Numbered from the stretch's first letter, positions 49,237 to 59,091 are shown. The stretch is DNA of 64,000 bases from Paenibacillus sp. YYML68 (GCF_027923405.1 NZ_BQYI01000001.1:242501-306500); one strand, 5' to 3'. Numbers and translations are program-made. Notes: generated from the sequence alone by a model not told the origin.

Positions 49237-50040
49237 ATGGGTATACGATTCACAGTGCTGGCGAGCGGGTCTACAGGCAATGCGACCGTCGTGGCGACAG
49301 AGGAAGGCAAGGTGCTGATCGACGCGGGCTTGAGCGCGAAGAAGCTGGAGCAGCTGCTGAAGGAGAAGGGGATGTCGGCCTCCGAGCTCGATGCGATCGT
49401 CGTGACGCATGAGCATGCCGATCACATTAAGGGACTGGGCGCGATTGCGCGCAAGTTCGACCTGCCCGTGTACGCGAACGAGAAGACGTGGGAGGCGCTG
49501 GACAAGCATATTGGGGAGATCGCCGAGGCGAACCGCTGCACGATGCAGACGGGGGAGCTCCGCGAGTTCGGCTCGCTGCAGGTGGAGTCGTTCGGCATCT
49601 CCCATGACGCGGCTGAGCCGGTCGGGTATTGCTTCTACCATCAGGACCAGAAGCTCAGCGTCGCAACGGACCTCGGGTATATGAGCTCGAAGGTGGCCGA
49701 TCAGGTCCGCGACAGCGACGTGCTCGTGCTCGAGTCGAACCACGATATTGAGATGCTGCGCATGGGGCGGTATCCGTGGAACATTAAGCGGCGCATTCTG
49801 AGCGACGTCGGGCATTTATCGAATGAAGCGGCTGGAGAAGCGCTGCTCGACGTGATGAGTGAGCGAACGAAGCGGGTATATCTCGCGCATCTGAGCCGGG
49901 ATCATAATCTGATGGATTTGGCCAGGCTTACCGTGAATAACATCTTAGAAGAGAGGCTTGCACCGGACGATTACCGGGCGAAGCTGATGGATACGTATTA
50001 TGACCGGGCGACCGAATGGGATCGGATCGATGAAGACTGA
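49237..50040 (+). CDS. walJ: MBL-fold hydrolase WalJ (YycJ)
   Basis: Metallo-beta-lactamase fold nuclease-like protein, 267 residues. The metal-binding motif is THEHADHIKG; further ligands lie in DLGYMSS and HLSRDHN. YycJ/WalJ has 5' exonuclease activity and is linked to cell-wall/division coordination and mismatch repair in other Firmicutes. It ends the wal operon. Confidence 0.94.
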   Translation: MGIRFTVLASGSTGNATVVATEEGKVLIDAGLSAKKLEQLLKEKGMSASELDAIVVTHEHADHIKGLGAIARKFDLPVYANEKTWEALDKHIGEIAEANRCTMQTGELREFGSLQVESFGISHDAAEPVGYCFYHQDQKLSVATDLGYMSSKVADQVRDSDVLVLESNHDIEMLRMGRYPWNIKRRILSDVGHLSNEAAGEALLDVMSERTKRVYLAHLSRDHNLMDLARLTVNNILEERLAPDDYRAKLMDTYYDRATEWDRIDED

Positions 50041-50100
50041 TCGAATCGCTCCATTCGAGGCCCGAGGGGGAGTGATGGTGCTTCCAGTGGCGCTATGGCG

Positions 50101-50340
50101 TCAGGGTGCCACCTTGTAGTCGGCGTCCTGGCGTAGATGAGCAGGGAGGTCGGCTTGCTCGAGTGCGCGGGCTTTATCTGTTATTTCTTCCAGCGTGAGG
50201 ATGCCCTTCTCTTGAAGCAGCTCGATGACGGCGCTGAGCAGGAGGGAGTTGCGGTATTGGTGCTCCTGCACGCCTCCGAGCTTGGCGATCCAGGCGATCT
50301 CCTCGAGGTGGGTATGCAGGCGGTTCGTGTTCCTATTCAA
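50101..50340 (-). CDS. Hypothetical small protein
   Basis: About 79 residues from TTG 50340, which follows GGAAGGATGAT; ATG 50349 directly touches that site. The product (RNTNRLHTHLEEIAWIAKLGG..., LLQEKGILTLEEITDKA) is helical and soluble. No family recognised. It is on the opposite strand to its neighbours. Confidence 0.6.
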   Translation of the reverse strand: MNRNTNRLHTHLEEIAWIAKLGGVQEHQYRNSLLLSAVIELLQEKGILTLEEITDKARALEQADLPAHLRQDADYKVAP

Positions 50341-50597
50341 GCGGATCATCCTTCCGTTGGCGAATGGTTAGCGTGCATGTGCATGTGCGTGTTCGTGTAG
50401 CGCGTGAAGCTCTATGACTATATTCTAGTCTGGTTAGAGAGAAACTATTCCTTATTGTTGAAAGTTTAGAAGATGACGTTACCGCTAGCGCGGTGCCTTC
50501 ATGGGCTTGTAAGGTTCGTATGTTCGTGGGATGAGAGAAAGAGATCGAGACGGATGAGCCGCAGAGGAAGCGGCGCCCGGAAATGGGGGACAGACGC

Positions 50598-51833
50598 GTG
50601 AGTTTATTCGAGGATGAGTTCTATTCAACCAGAATGTCCCGCAGGGAAGCATGGCGGCTACCAAGAAGCGGCTGGCTGGGCCGAGTGCCGGGCTGGATGC
50701 TGGCGGCTGGAGGCGGCGCTGCACTGATCGTGCTGACGCTGGGGCTGTATGTGGGTGCGGCTCATTCGGACGCGGACAGCGTGGCGGAGGGTGCCGCTGT
50801 ACCTGCTCTGGCGGTGCCGTCACACGGTCTGAAGGGCGGAACGCTGAGCGAGAAGCAGATGAGCGATACGGTCGTTGGCGCGGCTGGCAAGGTATGGCCG
50901 ACCGTGGTGAGCATTGTCGGGACGACGGAGGCGGGCGCAGATGAGCCAACGATGCACGCGAGGTCGATGGGTCTGGGGTCTGGCGTTATTTTCTCCAAGG
51001 AGGGCAATAAGGTACGGATCGTGACGAACAACCATGTGGTGGAGGGGTTCACGAAGCTGGATGCGATTACGGTGACGGGGGAGAAGCGCCCTGCGGTGCT
51101 GCTCGGTCGTGATCAGATTACGGATCTGGCCGTGCTAGAGATCGATGGAAGCGGCATTAAGGAGATCGCGGAGTTCGGCGATTCGGACGCGCTGCAGCCG
51201 GGGGAGACCGCGATCGCGGTCGGCAACCCGCTCGGGCTCGGCTTCGCCCCTACGGTGACGAAGGGTATCATCAGCTGGCCGAAGCGTACGATTCCGGTGA
51301 CACTGGGCCGCGAGGGTGAGTTCGACTGGGAGATGGACCTGATCCAGACGGACGCGGCGATCAACCAAGGCAACAGCGGCGGAGCGCTCGTCAATCTCGA
51401 CGGCAAGGTGGTCGGCATCAATACGCTGAAGGTGGCGGATATGGGTGTGGAGGGAATCGGGTTCGCGATTCCGATCAATCAGGCGCGCGGCATCATCGAT
51501 GCGTTGATCAAGGATCATAAGGTGAAGCGTCCATATATCGGTGTCGTGACGCAGGATCTGCAGTCGTTCCAGGGGACGGAGGAGCTGAAGCTGCCGAAGG
51601 ATGTGAATGAGGGCGTGCTCATTCTCGAGGTGCTCGGCCCGGCGAAGGCGGCGGGGCTCGCGAGCAGCGATGTGATCGTGGAGCTCGACGGCACTCCGAT
51701 CGACAGCACGCTGTCGCTGCGCAAGTATGTGTACGGCAGCAAGCGGATCGGCGACAAGCTGAAGGTGACGTACTATCGCGGCGGCAAGAAGCAGAACGTG
51801 ACGGTGACGCTGGAGGAGCTGCAGGAGAAGTAG
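50598..51833 (+). CDS. htrA: HtrA-like serine protease (YyxA)
   Basis: Membrane-anchored S1C protease for envelope quality control. A transmembrane segment lies at about residues 35-55. Catalytic triad: His in TNNHVVEGF, Asp in TDLAVLEID, Ser in QGNSGGALV. A PDZ domain follows (about 320-405). GTG 50598 has GGGGGA eight bases upstream and gives 411 residues. The place after walJ and before rlmH is that of yyxA/htrC in Bacillales. Confidence 0.94.
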   Translation: MSLFEDEFYSTRMSRREAWRLPRSGWLGRVPGWMLAAGGGAALIVLTLGLYVGAAHSDADSVAEGAAVPALAVPSHGLKGGTLSEKQMSDTVVGAAGKVWPTVVSIVGTTEAGADEPTMHARSMGLGSGVIFSKEGNKVRIVTNNHVVEGFTKLDAITVTGEKRPAVLLGRDQITDLAVLEIDGSGIKEIAEFGDSDALQPGETAIAVGNPLGLGFAPTVTKGIISWPKRTIPVTLGREGEFDWEMDLIQTDAAINQGNSGGALVNLDGKVVGINTLKVADMGVEGIGFAIPINQARGIIDALIKDHKVKRPYIGVVTQDLQSFQGTEELKLPKDVNEGVLILEVLGPAKAAGLASSDVIVELDGTPIDSTLSLRKYVYGSKRIGDKLKVTYYRGGKKQNVTVTLEELQEK

Positions 51834-52085
51834 GGTGAGCTGGGGGAAGTGCGGGAGCTTGTGTGGGGTAGGAGCGCTTAGGTAAGGCGCTTGCGGTGCT
51901 TCTCTTGGTGTCTTGGCTGGCGTGCTGGGGCGGCTGGCTTCCGCTCCGCGGCTGGTAAGGACCCCTTGTTGCCGAAGGCAGGTTGTGAGATGGAGCGCTT
52001 TAGGGTACACTAATAGTACTTATTTCAGACGATCACTCACAGCATAAGCAATTGCCAGGGGAACGATAAAGGGGTCAGAATCAAT

Positions 52086-52253
52086 ATGCACATCGTATGT
52101 AAAGAGCATCTGGAGCTAGCGATTGATATGTTCGTGGACGAATATGAGGATGCACCGGATATTGTCGATCTGGAGAAGACGACGTTCTCGGCATGGACAC
52201 CGCCGGAGCATTGCGAGCGTTGCACGTGTCGGGGCCAGTTTTTGGTTGTATAG
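52086..52253 (+). CDS. CxxH/CxxC protein
   Basis: A 55-residue protein, MHIVCKEHLELAIDMF...EHCERCTCRG, with CKEH near the N-terminus and CERC near the C-terminus, which together could bind one zinc. This matches the small 'CxxH/CxxC' family found near rlmH in Bacillales. The ATG is preceded by AAAGGGG. Function unknown. Confidence 0.8.
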   Translation: MHIVCKEHLELAIDMFVDEYEDAPDIVDLEKTTFSAWTPPEHCERCTCRGQFLVV

Positions 52254-52311
52254 CTGTTCGCTGAAGAGGGTCGTGCTGCGGCCTTCTTTTTTTGTATGCG
52301 GAGAGAGGTAA

Positions 52312-52327
52312 TGTTGCACGTGGAACG
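52312..52327. promoter_or_regulatory. parS-like site upstream of rlmH
   Basis: TGTTGCACGTGGAACG agrees with TGTTNCACGTGNAACA except at the last base. It lies about 42 kb from oriC, within the range where parS sites cluster. Confidence 0.7.
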
Positions 52328-52386
52328 GGATTGTGCAGGTAGGCTTGGGTTATTGGAAGAGATGATGAGACAGGGGGCGGCTGCTT

Positions 52387-52866
52387 GTGAATATACAGAT
52401 CATATCGGTAGGGAAGCTGAAGGAGAATTATCTCGTGCAGGGGATCGCGGAGTATGTGAAACGTCTCGGGCCGTATGCGAAGGTGACGCTGGTCGAGGTG
52501 CCTGACGAGAAGGCACCTGAGACGATTAGCGCCGCCGAGGAGGCGCAGGTGAAGCAGCGCGAGGGCGAGCGCCTGCTGGCACAGCTGCGCGAGCAGACGT
52601 ACGTCATCGCGCTGGCGATCGACGGCCGCACGCTGTCGAGCGAGGAGCTCGCGCGGCAGCTCGAGGACCTCGCCGTGTATGGGCGCAGCCACGTCGCCTT
52701 CGTTATCGGCGGCTCGCTGGGGCTAGCGCCGGAGGTGCTGAAGCGGGCCGACCTGAAGCTGTCGTTCGGGCGGATGACGCTGCCGCATCAGCTGATGCGG
52801 CTGGTGTTGGTGGAGCAGGTGTACAGGGCGTTTAAGATTGTGCGGGGGGAACCGTATCACAAATGA
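52387..52866 (+). CDS. rlmH: 23S rRNA (pseudouridine1915-N3)-methyltransferase RlmH
   Basis: SPOUT methyltransferase of 159 residues. Begins [20 protein letters not shown] (GTG start) and has [19 protein letters not shown] and the C-terminus RGEPYHK. In staphylococci this gene (orfX) is the insertion site of SCC elements, whose attB covers the codons for the terminal YHK. Here the same codons begin a direct repeat found again at 62446 and 63743; the gene itself remains intact. Confidence 0.97.
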   Translation: MNIQIISVGKLKENYLVQGIAEYVKRLGPYAKVTLVEVPDEKAPETISAAEEAQVKQREGERLLAQLREQTYVIALAIDGRTLSSEELARQLEDLAVYGRSHVAFVIGGSLGLAPEVLKRADLKLSFGRMTLPHQLMRLVLVEQVYRAFKIVRGEPYHK

Positions 52867-52883
52867 GGCGAAATTTTTAGCAT
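52849..52883 (+). repeat. Left att-like site (SCC type) at rlmH 3' end
   Basis: GAACCGTATCACAAATGAGG continuing CGAAATTTTTAGCAT covers the last rlmH codons. It matches 30 of 35 positions at 63743-63777 and shares its first half with 62446-62461. GAGGCGAAATTTTT is repeated inverted at 62414-62430. Confidence 0.85.
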
Positions 52884-53044
52884 TTCATGCTTGCGGGGCA
52901 CGGGAAGTGGCCCCTGAGGAATAGGGTGAAGGTAGTAGCACCTCGGGAAACAGCCATGTAGGCGGACTGTTGGATGCTTCGGCAGAGAGAAGGTGTTCGT
53001 GTACCTTTTTGACCTACATTTTCTAATTGTAAATTTAAGGTCAG

Positions 53045-54823
53045 CTATGGTTTGCAGGTTATATGTGCTTGGAAACCTAATTCCTTACAGGTAGAAATAA
53101 AGGACGAAAATAACCAAAATAGCTGAACACTTTGTGCTGAGGTACTACGTCCTTCTCTCAACGCAGTTAGTTCAGAAAGAACTCTACTCTTTGAGAGATA
53201 ATTAACTACGATATATATATGACTTATTGTATTTGGATGATTTAATGTTTTTGTAAAAGCAATAACCCCATTTTCAACGCTGTCGCCTCTTCGCATCATC
53301 GGTATGTTTGATCCAGAGTATAGTGAGCTCCAACGTGTCTTCTTCTGTTCAAGTTGTGCATTTGATGGGCTCATATTTCCAATATTCTTTAATGCTTGGC
53401 CGATTACAACTTGGAAGTCACTGGCTGAAAACTGGGAAGTGGCGTATTTGGCATGGTAATAGCAAATACTGTTTTGATTATAAATGGATATGAAATCCGC
53501 AAACTCATTCCCCAGATCATCACAAAATAGGTATTCCGGATCTATTGCTAAGACTGAATCAATGAAACTAAAGAGAGTATCTCCTTCGAAAGAAGTCATG
53601 TGGGGTTCAATTTTACCTTTTTCAGAGTGGATGGTTGTTAACTCCTGCTGTTCTTCCAAAACATCCATAAAGGAGTCTAAATTGGCCAAAAGCTTACTGT
53701 CCTGGAATAATCTTTTATTAGTATATACAATATCGAACTCGGAAAATGTTACTATAAAACTCTGTGCACTATTAATATAGTCAATAAGTCTAACCTCAGA
53801 GCCTGAGTAGACAATGTAAATGTTTTTAAGTCTGGCAGAACTAACTTTTATGGAATTTTTGTTTTTTTTCAAGAGCAGTTTTTTATCCACCGGGTTTAAA
53901 ACTTTGTACAGGAATTTGCCTGTCTCTCCGATTTCGACAGCACTAATCTCACAAAAAGTACCAAAAGAGTCGATGAAGCCTTGAAGATCAACATATCTCT
54001 TTTTGTTTTCGTCGATTCGATATTCAATTCGTTCGATTTCCCCACGATCTAATTGGTCTAGTAAATCTCCGAAATGAAAGAGTACACTAGTAGGAACTAG
54101 CCTATTCAGTGTCTCTTGAACCTTTAAAGGGGTAGAGAAGTTATCTAAGTAACTTTCATGCAACTCAAAATTTTTTATTTTATCTACAACTTGAATAACC
54201 CATTGTAGATAATCATCAAACGAGCCTTTTCTGCCTAATCTGTTTATTCTAGAGGTGCTCAAAGCAAGAGTTATTCTATTGCTATCTTGATCTTTAATCC
54301 TAATAGAATTTAAAATATATTTGCTCGCGTATATAGGTGAAAATGAGCTTTTCAAATCCATTGCCTCAATGTTCCTTCTTCTAACTGCTTTATCGCTCAC
54401 ATCCATATTTGACATTGAAAATTTTTCGAAAAAAGCTCTGTCACTAAGAAATAGACGTGATATAGTTACATAATTAATTTCAATAATATAATTAGAAAGC
54501 ATTCTTTCAACACCACTGACATTCTTTTTGCTCACAATTAACATATCAGAATATTGAATTAATAAGAGGTAGGCATATTTAAGCTCCTCTTCCGTTCCTT
54601 CAGAGTCAAGAAAACTTGGTTTTCCCTTTGTTTTAAATACGCATAATGAATAAGTGATCACTTTTTCGCTAATGTTTCTAGTTTCATTAACGAACTTGGC
54701 GACGAATCGTCCAGTTTTTTGCCTGGACACCGATTGAAATACTGAATTAATTAGAGTAGAAGTGAGTCTGCCTGTACTATGATAAAAATACGCAGCATCA
54801 TTTAAAATAAGACGATCTATCAT
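53045..54823 (-). CDS. Large hypothetical protein with possible nuclease motif
   Basis: A 592-residue soluble protein of low-GC codon use. ATG 54823 follows GGGAGG with eight bases between; the frame is open further upstream without a signal. I do not recognise the family. Residues 433-459 read FCDDLGNEFADFI ... YYHAK, followed by SASDFQVVIGQALKNIG. An acidic pair followed by hydrophobic strands and a HxK could be a divergent PD-(D/E)XK nuclease core, but this is inference. It faces away from the helicase gene, with an IS fragment between them; I infer they belong to one system. Confidence 0.65.
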   Translation of the reverse strand: MIDRLILNDAAYFYHSTGRLTSTLINSVFQSVSRQKTGRFVAKFVNETRNISEKVITYSLCVFKTKGKPSFLDSEGTEEELKYAYLLLIQYSDMLIVSKKNVSGVERMLSNYIIEINYVTISRLFLSDRAFFEKFSMSNMDVSDKAVRRRNIEAMDLKSSFSPIYASKYILNSIRIKDQDSNRITLALSTSRINRLGRKGSFDDYLQWVIQVVDKIKNFELHESYLDNFSTPLKVQETLNRLVPTSVLFHFGDLLDQLDRGEIERIEYRIDENKKRYVDLQGFIDSFGTFCEISAVEIGETGKFLYKVLNPVDKKLLLKKNKNSIKVSSARLKNIYIVYSGSEVRLIDYINSAQSFIVTFSEFDIVYTNKRLFQDSKLLANLDSFMDVLEEQQELTTIHSEKGKIEPHMTSFEGDTLFSFIDSVLAIDPEYLFCDDLGNEFADFISIYNQNSICYYHAKYATSQFSASDFQVVIGQALKNIGNMSPSNAQLEQKKTRWSSLYSGSNIPMMRRGDSVENGVIAFTKTLNHPNTISHIYIVVNYLSKSRVLSELTALREGRSTSAQSVQLFWLFSSFISTCKELGFQAHITCKP

Positions 54824-54963
54824 AGTACAAGCCTCCCATAGGGTTATATAACTATAGTACCATGTGGTGGTTAAAAATGTCGAACCACCCAATTGATAAG
54901 AATAGTGAGAGAAGGGTCGATGTCCGGTCCGCGCAAAGTCTTACACCCTGGATTCCCGGGAAC

Positions 54964-55999
54964 TCATAACGATGATGGCGGCTCAATCCCCAGATTGGTG
55001 TAGATCTCCTTCTGCTTCTCCAAAAGTTCCCCAACACGCAGTTGTTGACCGGGGGCTTCAAAGCACTCAATAACATCAAGCTTATCCAGTGTGCTTTGCA
55101 TCGTGTATTTCTTGAATAAACCGGTGCCTTGCATTTGTTTCTTGATGTAAGAAAGATAAATGAGGGCTACGAATTCAACAAACAGCTTGCCATCTAGGCT
55201 TTGCTCAGAAGATACCAATGTGCGGCGCATGTTGAGCCGTTCCTTCAAGTTGCCAAAGGCCTTCTCCACAACATCCTTATTCCGGTATAGCTCCAGGGCT
55301 GTGTCGGCATCCATCGTTTCGTTAGTGACTAGGGCAAAGTAACCATAATATCGTTTGGTCTTTGCTACAGCCTCTTCATTCACCGTTACCCGCGGTCCCC
55401 GTTTGGGCGTGGTCTTGACCTCAAAGTACTTCTTGTACAGCGTCTCATGCTCCGGAACTCGTTTGCCAGACTCCAGTTCCTTTAGCAAACCGAACAATTT
55501 GCGATCAAGTGCTTTTTCATCCTCGGCAGCTTTGTCAATGTTGTAGTAATAGTGAATGTACATACGCCTCTGTTCTGTGAGTGTATCTCCTTTGTAGAGA
55601 CGATGCTCGGTGTAGTTCCACTGCGTCGGCACGGTATGGCGATAGAGCTCATATTTTTCATTGAAGTGTTCGTAGGAGCGAAATTGATCATAGATGCCGT
55701 CCAACTCTTTGCGAATGAAAGACAGGGACATTTTGGCTGAGATCAAAAACTTCAAATGTGCCTTGAACAGTGCGTTGATGTTTCCCTCACTGTAGAAGCC
55801 GCGATCCATCACCAACTTGACCTTCGAAAATCCAAGTGTAGAGAAATCCGAGAGTAAATTTGTAATCGTCTTCGCATCCGGAATATTCCCCGCCAGCTTA
55901 CGGTAATAGAACGGCAGGTTGGAGGTTTCACCAAACACCAACGCCAAGTTCAGTTGCTCCAATGAATAGTCTTCTTTATTTCGGCCGTATTGGACACCT
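54964..55999 (-). pseudogene. IS1634/IS4-type transposase, N-terminally truncated
   Basis: About 345 codons of an IS1634-like DDE transposase. QYGRNKEDYSLEQLNLALVFG, VMDRGFYSEGN (one catalytic Asp) and VVEKAFGNLKERL (catalytic Glu) are clear. Full-length members are some 550 residues; here the first part is missing and the reading frame runs into the group II intron fragment at about 56000. Confidence 0.8.
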
Positions 56000-56003
56000 A
56001 ATG

Positions 56004-56079
56004 GAACCGCCGTGTACCGAACGGTACGCACGGTGGTGTGGGAGGTCGGCTACACAACTAATGGGTAGCCTCCTACCAG
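56004..56079 (+). ncRNA. Group II intron 3' fragment (domains V and VI)
   Basis: CCGCCGTG-TACC-GAAC-GGTA-CG-CACGGTGG (56007-56037) folds as domain V: a lower stem with one G-U pair, a two-base bulge, an upper stem and a tetraloop. GGTCGGCTAC ... GTAGCCTCC (56043-56073) folds as domain VI with CTAATGG carrying the likely branch A. No intron 5' end or reverse transcriptase is present, so this is a remnant abutting the IS fragment. Confidence 0.75.
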
Positions 56080-56194
56080 ATTTTATATATATTTTTTTGG
56101 TTTTTTTCAATGATTTGAAGGGGATCACATAATTCTGACGAACTTTTAAATGTAAGGAAATTCGTTCCAACACATTTGGGGGGGTAGTCGCAGA

Positions 56195-58087
56195 ATGTCG
56201 TTTGTTTCAAATTATTTTATGTTGTCTGATCCGGAGATAGTGGATAATGAGGAACTTAGAGAACCTCAGATTTTAGCTTATTTGGATGCATATAAGCACT
56301 TTGTGGAAGACAAATCAACAAGAGATGCTGTCATTGTATTGCCGACAGGCGCTGGAAAAACTGGCGTCATGGCTCTTGTACCATATGGGATATCAACTGG
56401 TAGGGTTCTTATTATTACACCACAACTTGTTATTAAAGATCATGTTGTGGAATCCCTTGATCCTTCTGTTCCGACGAATTTTTGGCTTGAAAGAAAGGTG
56501 TTTTCTTCATATGAACAACTTCCCACCGTTACAGAGTATGATAATAATACTCTCCTTCATGAGTTGGAGCATAGTAATATTGTCATTTTAAATATACATA
56601 AGCTCAGCGCTCAGTTTAGAAACTCCTTATTAAAGAAAGTGTCTCCCGACTTTTTCGATATGATTATTATTGATGAAGCTCATCATTCGCCAGCCACAAC
56701 ATGGAGAACGGCATTAGAATATTTTAAGAATGCGAAGGTAGTCAAAGTAACGGGTACGCCTTTTAGAACAGATCGGAAGCCAATTGAAGGTAAGGTTGTA
56801 ACTGACTATCGTTTAGGAAGAGCTATGCAACTAAAGATAGTAAAGTCTTTGGAAAACTTCAGGCTAATCCCTAATGAACTGTACTTAACAATAGATGAAG
56901 ACGAAAACAGGCGCTACACTGTGCAAGAAATTATTGAAATGGGAATAAAGGATGAAGACTATGTGCAAAGAAGCGTAGCGCTTTCTCCTGAATGTAACAA
57001 TCAAATTATCGATGAGGCTATAAATGTATGGAAAGGTAAAAAAGAGGGTTCTAGTGTACCGCATAAAATTATTGCAGTGGCTTGTAGCATTTTTCATGCG
57101 GAGCGACTGCAAGAACTTTTCCATAAAAAGGGCGTTTATGCTCTGGTTATTCATAGCGGTTTGGATAAATCAATTAGAGATAGGATTCTTGCAGATGTGG
57201 AGAATCATAGATGTGATGCTATAATACATGTTGCTATGTTAGGGGAGGGTTATGACCATACATACTTATCAGTTGCTGCAATATTCCGCCCTTATAAGTC
57301 ATTGGCACCTTACTCACAGTTTATAGGAAGAGTTCTTCGAAAAGTCCCGGATAGTGAAGTCAATAAACCTTCTGATAACATTGCCACTGTGATTGCACAT
57401 GTTGATCTCGGTCTTGATGCTCTTTGGAAAGAATATCAGAAAGAAATGAAGATATGCTCTATCATCGAAAAAGTAAAAAAGCAGGAGCGAAGCGAGAGAA
57501 AATTAGAAGGAAAGTTATTAGGGAAATCTGGGGCATACGATAAGAGTACAGCAAGCATCGAAGTGAGTGAAGAACTGACAATCGAAGCAGATCACTATAT
57601 TGTCAGTGACTTAATAATCGAGAACCAAAAGTTTGAAGAAGAATTGAAACGGAAAATTAATCTGTTTAAAGAATCAATGCCTGAGTTGGGTGAGGAAGAA
57701 GTAAGAAAGTTTTTACTCTCTCAACAAAAGCCTGCTCAGACAAGGCCTGAGCTTAAGAATCCCAAGAAATATAGGATGCTCATACGGGAAAGATTTCACA
57801 ATCGAATCTATCAAGATCTTCCCGCTCATTTCATAGCTCACTTTGAAGTCGAAAAGGAAGGTAGAGAGTTTGCTGATGTATTGCCACCAAAGTATAGATG
57901 GATAGGGAGCAATCCTGCAAATGATAACGCTGCAATTATCTCGATTTACTTCAATACCAGAACCAAGGAACAATTCGGTGCTCGAGAAACTTGGAGGATT
58001 GATGATTATTATCGGGCTGAAGAATATTTGGATTCACTTGTAGAGCATACTTTAGATGTTATAAACTCAAATTTAGGAAAGGAGTGA
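56195..58087 (+). CDS. DEAH-type superfamily 2 helicase
   Basis: A 630-residue helicase. Walker A LPTGAGKTG (residues 49-57), DEAH IIIDEAHHS (157-165), motif III KVTGTPFRTD, and motif VI QFIGRVLRK (375-383). The C-terminal 200 residues form an uncharacterised accessory region (IEADHYIVSDLIIENQKFE, WIGSNPANDN). This form is typical of helicases in restriction and anti-phage loci rather than housekeeping ones. G-rich ribosome binding site about ten bases before the ATG. It is co-transcribed with the next gene (8 bp gap). Confidence 0.85.
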   Translation: MSFVSNYFMLSDPEIVDNEELREPQILAYLDAYKHFVEDKSTRDAVIVLPTGAGKTGVMALVPYGISTGRVLIITPQLVIKDHVVESLDPSVPTNFWLERKVFSSYEQLPTVTEYDNNTLLHELEHSNIVILNIHKLSAQFRNSLLKKVSPDFFDMIIIDEAHHSPATTWRTALEYFKNAKVVKVTGTPFRTDRKPIEGKVVTDYRLGRAMQLKIVKSLENFRLIPNELYLTIDEDENRRYTVQEIIEMGIKDEDYVQRSVALSPECNNQIIDEAINVWKGKKEGSSVPHKIIAVACSIFHAERLQELFHKKGVYALVIHSGLDKSIRDRILADVENHRCDAIIHVAMLGEGYDHTYLSVAAIFRPYKSLAPYSQFIGRVLRKVPDSEVNKPSDNIATVIAHVDLGLDALWKEYQKEMKICSIIEKVKKQERSERKLEGKLLGKSGAYDKSTASIEVSEELTIEADHYIVSDLIIENQKFEEELKRKINLFKESMPELGEEEVRKFLLSQQKPAQTRPELKNPKKYRMLIRERFHNRIYQDLPAHFIAHFEVEKEGREFADVLPPKYRWIGSNPANDNAAIISIYFNTRTKEQFGARETWRIDDYYRAEEYLDSLVEHTLDVINSNLGKE

Positions 58088-58094
58088 TGATTGA

Positions 58095-58427
58095 ATGACC
58101 TTAATTAAAGAAATTCATGATGCAATTTACCTCAGCCCAGTGCTGCCACATGATCTTCTCCAAAATCTAAGTGATCCAGCCTATCTCGATGTACGCTTTG
58201 AAAGTCATTTAGATGGTTTAATGGCAACCCTTGTATTTATTGATGAGGGTGAACAGGTAGAGGCTATTTATTATTTCAATCAGAATCAAATTTTACAACG
58301 GGTGGAAATGATCGAAGGGGAGTGTATGAGTATTTTGTATGATCGGATGGAAGTCATTATCGATTTGCTTAAAAAGTCGGGTGATCTTTCGAAGTTAGAA
58401 GAAATAATGAGATTAATGGCCGCGTAA
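58095..58427 (+). CDS. Small partner protein of the DEAH helicase
   Basis: A 110-residue soluble acidic protein starting seven bases after the helicase stop, with GGAGTGATGATTGA as a ribosome binding region. MTLIKEIHDAIYLSPVLPHD and IIDLLKKSGDLSKLEEIM suggest a mixed alpha/beta fold. No family recognised. The tight coupling suggests it binds or regulates the helicase. Confidence 0.7.
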   Translation: MTLIKEIHDAIYLSPVLPHDLLQNLSDPAYLDVRFESHLDGLMATLVFIDEGEQVEAIYYFNQNQILQRVEMIEGECMSILYDRMEVIIDLLKKSGDLSKLEEIMRLMAA

Positions 58428-58449
58428 TGGTTATGAATCAAAATGAATT

Positions 58450-58500
58450 TAAAAAAACAAGCCAGTCTTCTCTGTACAGAGGCGGGCTTGTTTAGTTTCT
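58450..58500 (+). terminator. Terminator of helicase operon
   Basis: ACAAGCC ... GGGCTTGT stem with an inner TCT/AGA pairing, then TTTAGTTTCT. Confidence 0.8.
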
Positions 58501-58720
58501 CACCACATCCTGCTTCATCCTGAGCAAGTCATTTTTTTGGCGAAAGTAGCGGCAAGAGTATTAAAGTCGGTGCCATCTAGTGGAATGCCCGCTTGTGTCC
58601 AGCTTGAAGATGACTCCGACATGCTTCTTTGTAAATGATGACTTCTATTTAGCCCCTAAATGAATTTGGACAGTACACCCCTTACTCCGATACAATAATA
58701 TTGAGGCGGAGGGGAACGAA

Positions 58721-59047
58721 ATGAAGAAGAAGCAGTATGATCTAGAATTTAAAAAGATGGTGGTTGCCAAGGGCAACGAAATTGGCAACATGACTGCTGT
58801 TGCAAGACAACATGAACTGGATCCGAAGATGGTGCTGCGGTGGGCTAGAGAGCTGAACCGAAAGGATCTGGATCAATTGGATGGAGCCAGCTTCAAGCAA
58901 GCGAAGTATGTGCCCACCGCAGAAGATTATGCGCAGCTGCAGAAAGAGAATGAGAAGCTGAAGAAGCTCTTTGCAGAGCAAGCTTTAGAGAGGGACATTC
59001 TCAAAGACCTGCTAAAAAAAACGAACCCACACTTGCGGATAAAATAG
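58721..59047 (+). CDS. IS3-family transposase OrfA
   Basis: A 108-residue protein with an N-terminal HTH (YDLEFKKMVVAKGNEIGNMTAVARQHELD in pieces) and a leucine zipper (QLQKENEKLKKLFAEQALER). Near its end the run of eight A's at 59014-59021 (CTAAAAAAAACG) is a classic slippery site for -1 frameshifting into OrfB. Confidence 0.88.
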   Translation: MKKKQYDLEFKKMVVAKGNEIGNMTAVARQHELDPKMVLRWARELNRKDLDQLDGASFKQAKYVPTAEDYAQLQKENEKLKKLFAEQALERDILKDLLKKTNPHLRIK

Positions 59048-59091
59048 AGATCGCCCAGAAGTATATCCGAGAAGGCAACAACATTAGCTTT

